Shown here piece after piece: positions 36,597 through 44,507 of a stretch of DNA of 64,000 nt. The DNA is from Betaproteobacteria bacterium. GTDB lineage: Bacteria > Pseudomonadota > Gammaproteobacteria > Burkholderiales > Usitatibacteraceae. Each line of letters begins with the position of its first letter. The first letter of the stretch is position 1. The position numbers and the translations under genes were made by a program. Location of the stretch: NCBI GenBank assembly GCA_016708825.1, contig JADJEZ010000004.1:310001-374000 (forward strand). The letters run 5' to 3'. Below the pieces are notes generated by a model. It did not search any database. It was not told where the DNA came from and worked only from the letters and a program-made list of their open reading frames with translations.

Positions 36597-36708
36597 CGGG
36601 GCGCTCGGGGAAGGCCGCCATCGTGCCCACTCGCGCCGGCCGGGGCAAGGGCGAGGGGCAATGCCCCCGCCCTTGCTATGATTCGCGCTCCCGAGCGAGC
36701 CCCGAACC

Positions 36709-38016
36709 ATGTCCGAAGCCGATCTCCCGGAAGTGCGCGCCCAGTACGAGGCGCTTCCCTATCCCGCGCGCAATCCCGAGGACGAGCGTCGGGAGCTGAA
36801 GCGCACGTGGCTCGACGACCTGCCCATGGTCAACCACTACGGCTTCGCGGGGCGACAGGGATTCCGGGACGGCTTCCGCGCGCTCGTCGCCGGAGGCGGC
36901 ACGGGCGACGCCACGATCTTCCTCGCCGAGCAGCTGCGCGGCACCGACGCCGAGGTCGTTCATCTCGACTTCAGCACGGCGAGCACCGCGATCGCCCGCA
37001 GGCGCGCCGAAGTCCGCGGCCTGAAGGACATTCGCTGGGTGGAGGCCTCGCTCCTCGATCTCGCCACGCTCGGGCTAGGCCGCTTCGACTACGTCAACTG
37101 CGCGGGCGTGCTGCACCACCTCGCGGACCCCGATGCGGGGCTTCGCGCGCTTCTCGCCTCGCTCGCCGAGGGCGGCGCCCTGGGGCTGATGGTCTACGCG
37201 AGCATCGGCCGCACGGGCGTCTACCAGATGCAGTCGCTCGTGAAGCTCGTGAACGATGGCGAGACCGAGCCGAAGACCCGGATCGAGAACGCGAAGCAGG
37301 TGCTCTCGGCCGCGCCGCGCACGAACTGGTTCAGGCGCGGCGAGGACCTGGTCCAGGATCACCGCAACGGCGACGCGGGGATCACCGACCTGCTGCTGCA
37401 TCCGCAGGACCGGTCCTACACCGTCGGCGAGCTCTTCGCGTGGCTCGCGGACGGGCACGGGCTGCACCTTGCGCTGACCGACCTGCAATGCGGGCGCTCG
37501 TCGTACCTGCCGCACCTGCAGATGGGGCCGCAGCCGCCGCGGGTGCTCGCGAAGATCCGGGCATTGCCGCTGCGCCGGCAGTACGAGATCGCGGAGCTTC
37601 TGAACGGGCGCATCCAGACGCACTCGTTCTACGCGACGCGAGCGCCCGCGGTCGCGCCCTACGGCGATGCGGACTTCATCCCGTTCTGCTTCCACGAACC
37701 GGTGACGGGCGCGGAGCTGGCCGAGGTATTTGCGAAGAGCCGCGGCCAGCCCTTCACGCTGGATCACCGCTGGTCCGGCGTCTCGGTCACGGTGCGGCCG
37801 GGCAGGGCCACGCCCTCGATACTCCGGAAGATCGACGGGCGGCTTTCCTTCGGCGAGATCTTCGAGCGCGTGCGCAGGGAGGCGGCGTTCAAGGATGCTC
37901 CCCCGGACGATGCGTCCCTTTTCGAGGATTTCCGCGAGTCCTGGGAGGCGCTCAACGGCATCGACCGGTTGCTGTTGCGGCACCGGGACGCCGCAATCCC
38001 GCCGGGCGTATATTGA
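36709..38016 (+). CDS. Class I SAM methyltransferase with C-terminal regulatory domain
   Basis: 435 residues. SAM core: FRALVAGGGTGDATIFLAEQL, AEVVHLDFSTASTAIA, FDYVNCAGVLHHLADPDAGLRAL. The C-terminal ~200 residues (starting about 235, with LQCGRSSYLPHLQMGPQPPRVLA, then PFCFHEPVTGAELAEVF) correspond to the methyltransferase regulatory region found in some protein or lipid methyltransferases. The N-terminal YEALPYPARNPEDE is conserved in this group. Substrate unknown. Divergent from the permease; 112-bp intergenic region. Confidence 0.82.
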   Translation: MSEADLPEVRAQYEALPYPARNPEDERRELKRTWLDDLPMVNHYGFAGRQGFRDGFRALVAGGGTGDATIFLAEQLRGTDAEVVHLDFSTASTAIARRRAEVRGLKDIRWVEASLLDLATLGLGRFDYVNCAGVLHHLADPDAGLRALLASLAEGGALGLMVYASIGRTGVYQMQSLVKLVNDGETEPKTRIENAKQVLSAAPRTNWFRRGEDLVQDHRNGDAGITDLLLHPQDRSYTVGELFAWLADGHGLHLALTDLQCGRSSYLPHLQMGPQPPRVLAKIRALPLRRQYEIAELLNGRIQTHSFYATRAPAVAPYGDADFIPFCFHEPVTGAELAEVFAKSRGQPFTLDHRWSGVSVTVRPGRATPSILRKIDGRLSFGEIFERVRREAAFKDAPPDDASLFEDFRESWEALNGIDRLLLRHRDAAIPPGVY

Positions 38017-38125
38017 CGCTTCCTTGCGCAGGTCCCGGGAAGTCCCTGACGGGCGCCACGCGCCTTGGCGATGGCCGCGAACCGTTGGCGCAAGTCGATT
38101 CGCGTATCGGCGAAGGAGTCCGGAG

Positions 38126-39301
38126 ATGCGTGCAAGGCAATCCGTCGGCGCACTGGCGGCCCTGTGGGTCGCGGGTTTCCTGTTTTCCGCGGTCCCCGCA
38201 GGGGGCACCGAGAAGGACCCGTCGGTCTCGGAGATGATCGAGGCGCTCGCCGCCAAGCCCGAGGCACCCCGGACGCGGGGATTGCGCGTGAGCGGGGCGC
38301 AGCCCGCGCCGGGCGCCGGCCGCCAGGGAAAACTGCGGCTCGCGGTCCAGTTCGAGTTCGACTCGGCGAGGATTTCCCCTGCAAGCGGAGAGCTCCTGCG
38401 CAAGCTCGCGAGCGCCATGCAGTCCGAGGCCCTGGCGAAGCTGCGCTTTCGCGTCGAGGGCCACACCGACTCCGTCGGCGATGGCGCCTACAACATGCGC
38501 CTTTCCGGTCGAAGGGCGCGCGCCGTCGTGGAATTCCTCGGCTCCGGCGAGGGCATCGATTCGGCGCGGCTCGCGGCCATCGGCATGGGCAGCGCCAAGC
38601 CCGCCAACCCGGCCGACACGCGGGCCGCCGAGAACCGGCGCGTGGTCATCGTGTCCCTGGAGCCGGAACCGGTGACGCCGACGAAGGAACCGGATGGCGC
38701 GGCGGGCACGGTCGAGCGCGTGAGCGGACAGCTCCAGGTCCGGCGCGGCAACTCCAACTCGGCACTCCAGCAGGGATCGCGGGTCCGGGAGGGCGACGTT
38801 CTCGTCACCGCGAGCGACGCGTCGGCGCTGGTGCGGCTCGACGACGGCGCCAACCTGCTGCTTCGCGCGAGCTCCATGCTCAGGATCGAGAAGCTGCGCC
38901 TGGCCGGGGACCCGTCGACCTGGAAGCAGGCATTCGGGCTCGTGGTGGGGGCGTTCCGGTACGTCACCGGCGCATTGGGCGGAAACCGTCCGGAGGCCGT
39001 CGCATTCAACACGGAGCTGGCGACCGTAGGCATCCGCGGTACCGACCTCGACATCGTCCACACGGAGGCGGGCACCGGGCCGGTCGAGGCGGGCACCTAC
39101 GTGAAGGTGAACCAGGGCGCCGCGTCGCTCGATGGCATCGACGGTTCCAACGTGGCCCTCGCCCGCGATGAGCAGGCCTATGCGGGCCCCAGGCGGGCCG
39201 CGACCCGCGGCGGGAAGCCGCCGCCCGCCGCGATGCGCCTCAAGGCACCGGCCGCCGTGTTCAGCACCGGCGAGCTGGACGGGCTGCTGGAATCCCGCTA
39301 G
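38126..39301 (+). CDS. OmpA-like / FecR domain fusion protein, secreted
   Basis: 391 residues with a signal peptide (ALAALWVAGFLFSAVPAGG). Residues ~60-180 are an OmpA-like peptidoglycan-binding domain: VQFEFDSARISPASGELLRKLA, FRVEGHTDSVGDGAYNMRLSGRRA, ENRRVVI. Residues ~190-345 are a FecR-type sensing domain: VERVSGQLQVRRGNSN, EGDVLVTASDASALVRLDDGANL, ATVGIRGTDLDI. This order would anchor a FecR module on the cell wall. The C-terminal tail is Pro/Ala-rich. No sigma factor or TonB receptor is next to it. The last 4 bases overlap the convergent CaiB gene. Confidence 0.82.
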   Translation: MRARQSVGALAALWVAGFLFSAVPAGGTEKDPSVSEMIEALAAKPEAPRTRGLRVSGAQPAPGAGRQGKLRLAVQFEFDSARISPASGELLRKLASAMQSEALAKLRFRVEGHTDSVGDGAYNMRLSGRRARAVVEFLGSGEGIDSARLAAIGMGSAKPANPADTRAAENRRVVIVSLEPEPVTPTKEPDGAAGTVERVSGQLQVRRGNSNSALQQGSRVREGDVLVTASDASALVRLDDGANLLLRASSMLRIEKLRLAGDPSTWKQAFGLVVGAFRYVTGALGGNRPEAVAFNTELATVGIRGTDLDIVHTEAGTGPVEAGTYVKVNQGAASLDGIDGSNVALARDEQAYAGPRRAATRGGKPPPAAMRLKAPAAVFSTGELDGLLESR

Positions 39302-40497
39302 GCCGCGCGCGCCACGGCGCCGCTCGCGCACAGCGCATCGATCTGCGCGGGCGTATAGCCGAGGGAACCGAGAATCTCGTCGGTGTGCTGGCCCAGGAGG
39401 GGCGAGGCGCGCGTGACCGCGCAGGGCGTGTCGGAGAACTTGACCGGCATGCCCAGCGCCTTCGTCCGGCCGGCCTTCGGGTGATCGACCTCGACCACCA
39501 TGTCGCGCGCGACGACCTGCGGGTCGGCGAGCATGTCGCCGATGCGGTTGATGGGGCCCACCGGAACGCCCGCGGACTCGAGCTCGCGGATCCAGTGGGC
39601 CGAGGGCCGCGACTGCATCCGCTCGGCGATGAGCGGGGTGAGTTCCGCAAGATGCTGCATGCGGTCGCCATTGGTGCGAAAGCGCGGGTCGGCGAGCAGG
39701 TCCTCGCGGCCGATGGCCTTCGCGATCCGTTCCCAGTTGGCCTGGTTGGCGCCGCCCACGTTGATCCAGCCGTCGGCCGTGGGGAATGCCTGGTAGGGCG
39801 CGGTGAGGATGTGGGCGGATCCCGTGGGCTGCGGGTTCTCGCCGGTGGCGAAGTAGATCGCGCTCTGCCAGTAGGTCTGCTGGATGGCCGCCTCCATGAG
39901 GGAGGTGTCCACCATCTGCCCGCGCCCCGAGGTGTTGCGCGCGTGCAGCGCCGAGACGACGCCGAGCGCGGCGAAGATGTCGGCGTTGATGTCGGCGATG
40001 GGAGAGCCGGACTTCACCGGCGCGCCGCCCGGTTCCCCCGTGATCGACATGAGCCCCGAGAAGCCCTGGGCGATCAGGTCGAAGCCGCCCTTGTCCGCGT
40101 AAGGGCCGGTGCGCCCGTAGCCGGAGACCACGCAGTAGACGAGGCGCGGGTTCAGCGCCTGGAGCACGTCCCAGCCGAGACCGAGCTTGTCGAGCGTTCC
40201 CTTGCGGTAGTTCTCGGTCACCACGTCCGCGGTGGCGAGGAGCTTCTTCACCACCTCCAGGCCCCCGGCGGTCTTGAGGTTCACCGCGATGCCGCGCTTG
40301 TTGCGGTTGAGCATCATGAAGGCGGCCGACTCGCCGCCGATCGAGGGGCGCGTGTAGGAGCGCGTGTCGTCGCCGCCGGGAAGCTTCTCGACCTTGATCA
40401 CGTCCGCACCCATGTCGGCGAGCAGCATCCCGCAGGTGGGGCCGGCCATGATCTGCGCCAGCTCGACCACGCGCGTGCCCTGGAGCGGGCCGCTCAT
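39298..40497 (-). CDS. CaiB/BaiF CoA-transferase family III
   Basis: 399 residues. Transfers CoA between carboxylic acids via an aspartyl-CoA intermediate. Motifs: GTRVVELAQIMAGPTCGMLLADMGADVIKVE, FMMLNRNKRGIAVNLK, YCVVSGYGRTGPYADKGGFDLIAQG (formyl-CoA transferase-like catalytic region), GSPIADINADIFAALGV (catalytic Asp). Last gene of the TRAP operon, overlapping ech by 4 bp. The usual partner CoA donor (succinyl-, formyl- or oxalyl-CoA) cannot be read from sequence. Confidence 0.92.
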   Translation of the reverse strand: MSGPLQGTRVVELAQIMAGPTCGMLLADMGADVIKVEKLPGGDDTRSYTRPSIGGESAAFMMLNRNKRGIAVNLKTAGGLEVVKKLLATADVVTENYRKGTLDKLGLGWDVLQALNPRLVYCVVSGYGRTGPYADKGGFDLIAQGFSGLMSITGEPGGAPVKSGSPIADINADIFAALGVVSALHARNTSGRGQMVDTSLMEAAIQQTYWQSAIYFATGENPQPTGSAHILTAPYQAFPTADGWINVGGANQANWERIAKAIGREDLLADPRFRTNGDRMQHLAELTPLIAERMQSRPSAHWIRELESAGVPVGPINRIGDMLADPQVVARDMVVEVDHPKAGRTKALGMPVKFSDTPCAVTRASPLLGQHTDEILGSLGYTPAQIDALCASGAVARAA

Positions 40498-41273
40498 CGT
40501 CCCTTGAAACCGGGCTTCGCCTTCGCGAGGAAGGCCTCGCGCCCGATCCGGAAGTCCTCGGTGCCGTAGCAGGCGTAGCCTTCCTCGAGCTCGGCGGCGG
40601 TCAGCGCAGCCGCATCGCGCAGGCGATGGGCGAACTGCTTGTGCCAGCGCGCCACCAGCGGCGCGCCGTCGGCGATTCTGCGCGCGGTTGCCCCGGCCTC
40701 CGCCGCGACTTGGGCATCGGGCACGACGCGGGTGACAAGGCCCTTCTGCAACGCCTCCGCGGCGCCGAAAACGCGGCCCTCGAGGAGGATCTCGAGCGCC
40801 ACCGACTCGCCCGCGAGGCGGATCAGCGCGCCGATCTCGGCATAGGCCATCACCAGGCCGAGCTTGTTGATGGGCACGCCGAAGCGGCTCGACTCCCCGC
40901 AGATGCGGATGTCCGCGAGACCGGCGATCTCGAGCCCGCCGCCCACGCAGACGCCGTGGATCTGCGCCACCACGGGGTGGCGGCAGCCGCCGATCGCCTC
41001 GATCGTGCGCGTCATCACCGCACCGTAGGCGCGCGCCTGCTCGACGTTGGCGCGCTCGCGCTCGAACTCCGAGATGTCGTTGCCCGGCGCGAAGGCCTTC
41101 TCGCCTGCGCCGCGCAGCACGATGCAGCGCACGGCGTCGTCGCCGGAAAGCTCCAGGAACACGTCGCCGAGGCGCTGCCACATGGGCTTGGTGAGCGCGT
41201 TCAGCTTCTCCGGGCGGTTCAACACGACGGTGGCGATGTCGCCGGCGCGCTCGAGGAGGATGGTGTCGGCCAT
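40494..41273 (-). CDS. Enoyl-CoA hydratase/isomerase family protein
   Basis: 259 residues, crotonase fold. The oxyanion-hole segments CIVLRGAGEKAFAPGNDISEFE and HGVCVGGGLEIAGLADIRICGESSRFGVP are clear; the catalytic Glu positions of true hydratases (here near LVMAYAEIGALIRLAG) are not both obvious. Start is 4 bp downstream of the dctM stop and its end overlaps caiB-like. The coupling suggests it acts on the CoA ester of whatever the TRAP system imports. Confidence 0.9.
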   Translation of the reverse strand: MADTILLERAGDIATVVLNRPEKLNALTKPMWQRLGDVFLELSGDDAVRCIVLRGAGEKAFAPGNDISEFERERANVEQARAYGAVMTRTIEAIGGCRHPVVAQIHGVCVGGGLEIAGLADIRICGESSRFGVPINKLGLVMAYAEIGALIRLAGESVALEILLEGRVFGAAEALQKGLVTRVVPDAQVAAEAGATARRIADGAPLVARWHKQFAHRLRDAAALTAAELEEGYACYGTEDFRIGREAFLAKAKPGFKGR

Positions 41274-41277
41274 GGCT

Positions 41278-42561
41278 TCAGCGGTAGAAGTATTCCACCA
41301 GCGCGAGGCCGGTGATCGGGATATAGGTGACCATGAGCAGGATCCCGACGAGCACGCCGATGAACCAGACGTTCACGCGGCTCACCTCCCACACGCTCGC
41401 CTTGGCGATGGAGCAGGCCACCATCAGCACGCTCGCCACGGGAGGCGTCTGCTGCCCGATGCCCAGGTTGATCGTGACCACGAGCCCGAAGTGCACGGGG
41501 TCGATGCCCACCGAGTTCACCAGCGGCATCACGACGGGCACCACGAGGATGATCGCGGCCGCCGAGTGCAGGAACATGCCGAGCAGGAGAAAGAGCACGT
41601 TCAGGAGCGCGAGCACGGACCACTTGTTGGACGTGATCTCCGCCACGGCGCCGGCGAGCTTCTGCGGCGCCTGGATCTCGGTGAGGTAGGCGCCCAGCAG
41701 CGCCGAGGTGGCCACGAGCAGCATCACCACCGCCGTCTGCACGCCGCCTTCGATCATGGCCGCGCGCAGGTGCTTCATGTCCAGCTCGCGATAGATGGCG
41801 AGGCCGATGAAGAGCGCGGCCAGCACCGCGAGCGCGGCGCCCTCGGTTGCCGTGACGATGCCGCCGAAGATCGCGCCCAGGATGATCACCGGGAGGGTAA
41901 AGGCCCAGAAGGCCTCGCGGAAGGTCTTCCGGACGCGAGACCACTGGAAGCTCTCCTCGATGGGCAGGTTGTAGCGGCGCGCGAACCAGTAGGCCATCGC
42001 CATGAGGCCGAGCCCCCCCATCAGGCCCGGGACGATGCCGGCCACGAACAGCTGCACGACGGAGGTTTCCGCCATCACCGCGTAGAGAATCATCGGGATG
42101 GACGGCGGGATGATCACCGCGAGGGTCGCGGCCGAGGACATGATGGCGGCAGCGAGCGGCGCGGGATAGCCCTTGCTCTTCATGGCCGGGATGAGGATCG
42201 AGCCCAGGGCGGAGACATCCGCCACGGCCGAGCCGGAAATCTCCGCGAAGAAAAGCGAGGCGCCGATGGAGACCATCGCGAGGCCGCCGCGGATGAAGCC
42301 CAGGATGGCGGAGGCGAAGGCGATCAGGCGCTTGGAGATCCCCGAGGCGTTCATGATCGCCCCGGCCAGGATGAAGAGCGGGATCGCGATCAGCGGGAAG
42401 TTGGTCGCGCCGTTGTACAGGACGATCGGCAGGTTCGGGAGCGTGTCGGCTCCGTGGGAGACCACCATCGCGACCAGCGCCACGACGCCGAGCGCCACGG
42501 CGATCGGCACGTCGATCACCACGAGCGCCAGCACGCAGGCGAAGAGGATGAGGATCTCCAT
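41278..42561 (-). CDS. dctM: TRAP transporter large permease subunit
   Basis: 427 residues, about 12 hydrophobic helices. Secondary transporter subunit that moves a carboxylate with Na+. Motifs: DVPIAVALGVVALVAMV, NFPLIAIPLFILAGAIM, GSAVADVSALGSILIPAMKSKGY, ATLAVIIPPSIPMILYAVMAE and the end GIDPVHFGLVVTINLGIGQQTPPVASVL. ATG 42561 was chosen because it shares one base with the dctQ stop. Confidence 0.93.
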   Translation of the reverse strand: MEILILFACVLALVVIDVPIAVALGVVALVAMVVSHGADTLPNLPIVLYNGATNFPLIAIPLFILAGAIMNASGISKRLIAFASAILGFIRGGLAMVSIGASLFFAEISGSAVADVSALGSILIPAMKSKGYPAPLAAAIMSSAATLAVIIPPSIPMILYAVMAETSVVQLFVAGIVPGLMGGLGLMAMAYWFARRYNLPIEESFQWSRVRKTFREAFWAFTLPVIILGAIFGGIVTATEGAALAVLAALFIGLAIYRELDMKHLRAAMIEGGVQTAVVMLLVATSALLGAYLTEIQAPQKLAGAVAEITSNKWSVLALLNVLFLLLGMFLHSAAAIILVVPVVMPLVNSVGIDPVHFGLVVTINLGIGQQTPPVASVLMVACSIAKASVWEVSRVNVWFIGVLVGILLMVTYIPITGLALVEYFYR

Positions 42562-43066
42562 CAGTGCGACGCCCCCCGGCGGCCGGCGATTCCGCACGGG
42601 CGTCCGCGACCATGCGCGGCAGGTTCATGAGCTCGGCCACGATGATGAGCACCGCGCTGATCGGCACCACGGACTGCACCCAGCTCACCGGGATGTCCGG
42701 CAGGCTCACCAGGTGGTCGGTCGCGAGCACCCCCAGCACGGTGTAGCCGGTCCAGCCCACCAGCACGAAGAACGCGATGACGATCACCTCCACCAGGAGG
42801 CGCGCGATCACCTTCGGCACCGGGGGCAGGAAGGCGACCACTTCGGGGCAGCCGATGTGCGCGCGCTTCACGGCCGCCAGCGCGGAGCCGTAGAACGTGA
42901 GCCACGCGAGGAGGATCGAGGCGACCTCGTCGTACCAGACGAGGGCATAGCCCACGGTGCGGAAGACGACGCCCGCGGTCACCTCGACCGCGAGCGCCGC
43001 CATGAGGACGATGACGACCCACTCCAGGGCGCGTTCATAGCCCTGGCGCACCGATTCCAGGCGCAT
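42561..43066 (-). CDS. dctQ: TRAP transporter small permease subunit, frame broken at 42572-42577
   Basis: ~169 residues, four helices: ALEWVVIVLMAALAVEVTAGVVF, EVASILLAWLTFYGSALAAVKRAHIG, VLVEVIVIAFFVLVGWTGYTVLGV, VVPISAVLIIVAELMNLPR. Near the 3' end a run of six C on the plus strand (42572-42577) carries one base too few; restoring it gives the end AAGGASH and a stop overlapping dctM by one base (TGATG). Start overlaps the dctP stop (TAATG). Confidence 0.85.
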
Positions 43067-44037
43067 TACTTGCCGAGTGCGATCGCGCGGTCGATGATCG
43101 CCTTGGACCCGGAGACTTCGGTGGCGAATTCCTCGTACACGGGCTTGGAGGCGGTGACGAACGAGTCCTTGTCGGGCGTATTGGACTGGACGCCGGCGGC
43201 CTTGATCTTGGCGAGGAGCTCATCCTCGGCCTTCTCGGCCGTCTTGTAGACGAACGCCTGCGTCTCCTTCGCGGTGTCCTCGAGGATCTTCCTCACGTCG
43301 GCGGGCAGGGTGGCCCATTTCTTCGCGCCCGCCGTCACGTAGGCCGGCGTGTAGACGTGGCCGGTGAGCGAGATGTACTTCTGCACCTCCTGGAACTTCG
43401 CGCTGTAGATCTGCGTGAAGGGGTTTTCCTGGCCGTCCATGACGCCCGTCTGCAGCGCCGTGAACACTTCCGAGAACTTCATCGGGCTGGGGTTCGCGCC
43501 GTAGGCCTGGAACATCTTCACGCGCCACTTGCCCTCGGGGGTGCGCAGCTTGATGCCCTTCAGGTCCTCGGGCGTATTGATCGGGCGCTTGTTGTTGGTG
43601 ATGTGCCGGTAGCCGTTCTCCCACACCGCGATCACCTTCAGGCCCTTCTTCTCGGCCGCGGGGTGGATCATCGGCCAGAAGACTTCCTTCTCGATGCGGC
43701 CCATGTGCTTCCTGTCCTTCACGAGATAGGGCATCTCGAAGACGCCGAAGATGTCGGCCTCCGAGGTCATCACGGTGGAGGGCAGGGCGATGTCCACGGT
43801 GCCGAGCTTGAGTTTCTGGACGAGTTCCTTGTCGCCGCCCAGCTGGCTGGAGCCGAAGACGACGACGGTGGCCTTTCCGGCGAGCTTCGCATTGGCGCGC
43901 TTGGCGAATTCCTCCGCGGACTGGGCGAAGAGCGAGCCGGGCTCGCCCACGTGGCCGAACTTGATCTCGGTCTGGGCGTAGGCGGTGGAAGCGAATAGCG
44001 CGGCGCACAGCGCGCCCAGCAGGTTGCGGGTCTTCAT
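43066..44037 (-). CDS. dctP: TRAP transporter substrate-binding protein DctP family
   Basis: 323 residues with a signal peptide (NLLGALCAALFASTAYAQ). DctP-type folding: EIKFGHVGEPGSLFAQSAEEFAKRANAKLAG, FGSSQLGGDKELVQKLKLGT, LPSTVMTSEADIFGVFEMPYL and the carboxylate-binding Arg region GIKLRTPEGKWRVKMFQAYGANPSPMKFSEVFTALQTGVMDGQENPF. GAGGAG lies 6 bases before ATG 44037. First gene of dctPQM-ech-caiB. The ligand is likely a C4-C6 carboxylic acid. Confidence 0.93.
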   Translation of the reverse strand: MKTRNLLGALCAALFASTAYAQTEIKFGHVGEPGSLFAQSAEEFAKRANAKLAGKATVVVFGSSQLGGDKELVQKLKLGTVDIALPSTVMTSEADIFGVFEMPYLVKDRKHMGRIEKEVFWPMIHPAAEKKGLKVIAVWENGYRHITNNKRPINTPEDLKGIKLRTPEGKWRVKMFQAYGANPSPMKFSEVFTALQTGVMDGQENPFTQIYSAKFQEVQKYISLTGHVYTPAYVTAGAKKWATLPADVRKILEDTAKETQAFVYKTAEKAEDELLAKIKAAGVQSNTPDKDSFVTASKPVYEEFATEVSGSKAIIDRAIALGK

Positions 44038-44194
44038 GAGCATCTCCTCGGTTGGATGTGTGATTCCGGCTGGCGCTCGGACCGCCGGGTAGGGCCTAGT
44101 CTAGGCACATCGAGCCGCCCGCGTCGATGACCGGGGTCGGGCACCCGGGGCGCGCGCGCGGCACGCCGGATACCCCCGGGGGTCCGTGAGAATC

Positions 44195-44211
44195 GTAACG
44201 GGGGGCGTTAC
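44195..44211. promoter_or_regulatory. GTAAC-N7-GTTAC palindrome upstream of hoxK operon
   Basis: GTAAC at 44195-44199 and GTTAC at 44207-44211, 7-base spacer GGGGGGC. The same architecture recurs upstream of hoxM at 48556-48572 in front of the accessory genes, so it is a candidate operator for a hydrogenase-specific regulator. It sits 26 bp upstream of the FNR-like box. Confidence 0.5.
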
Positions 44212-44236
44212 ACGCCGCCTCTGGCGAGACGCCCGG

Positions 44237-44250
44237 TTGACTCACGTCAA
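44237..44250. promoter_or_regulatory. FNR/ANR-like box
   Basis: TTGACTCACGTCAA fits the TTGAY-N4-RTCAA consensus exactly and is a perfect palindrome at its arms. It lies 68 bp upstream of the first start codon of the hydrogenase operon, a position where FNR-type activators usually bind relative to a promoter. Oxygen-responsive control is inferred. Confidence 0.55.
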
Positions 44251-44318
44251 AATCCCGCGCGGCCCGGGGGCGGAAAGTTCGGTTCATGTCCGGTTGGACT
44301 GTTTGCCGAGGAGGCCCC

Positions 44319-44507
44319 ATGAAATCCGTCGTCACGCTCGTCACGTTGATGCTCGCCGCCCTGGCGACCGCCGCCTGGGGCCACCCCGGTCACGGTGCGC
44401 AGGGTGAAACCCACCACCTGGTCGATCTCCTGGCGCTGGCCGGAATCGCCGCGGTGTTCGGCTTCGCCTGGTCGGCCCGCAAGGGTGGAGGCAAGGACCA
44501 TGACTGA
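44319..44507 (+). CDS. Small membrane protein leading the hydrogenase operon
   Basis: 62 residues from ATG 44319, after GAGGAGGCCCC. A signal-like helix (VVTLVTLMLAALATAAWG) is followed by HPGHGAQGETHH, then a membrane helix (LVDLLALAGIAAVFGFAWSA) and a charged Lys/Asp tail. The histidine-rich periplasmic loop could bind metal. Its stop overlaps the hoxK start, so it is part of the operon. I do not recognise a family. Confidence 0.6.
   Translation: MKSVVTLVTLMLAALATAAWGHPGHGAQGETHHLVDLLALAGIAAVFGFAWSARKGGGKDHD

Larger units (their letters stand above)
44038..44318. promoter_or_regulatory. Divergent control region between TRAP and hydrogenase operons
   Basis: 281 bp without a gene. It holds the dctP leader on one side and the hydrogenase promoter region on the other, including the palindrome at 44195-44211 and the FNR-like box at 44237-44250. 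No canonical sigma-54 -24/-12 pair (GG-N10-GC with TGGCAC...TTGC) was found, unlike many HoxA/HupR-driven hydrogenases. Confidence 0.6.

Noticed and set aside
44038..44318. Sigma-54 promoter for hoxK
   Set aside because: No TGGCAC-N5-TTGC-like pair with correct spacing was found; nearest look-alikes miss invariant GG or GC.
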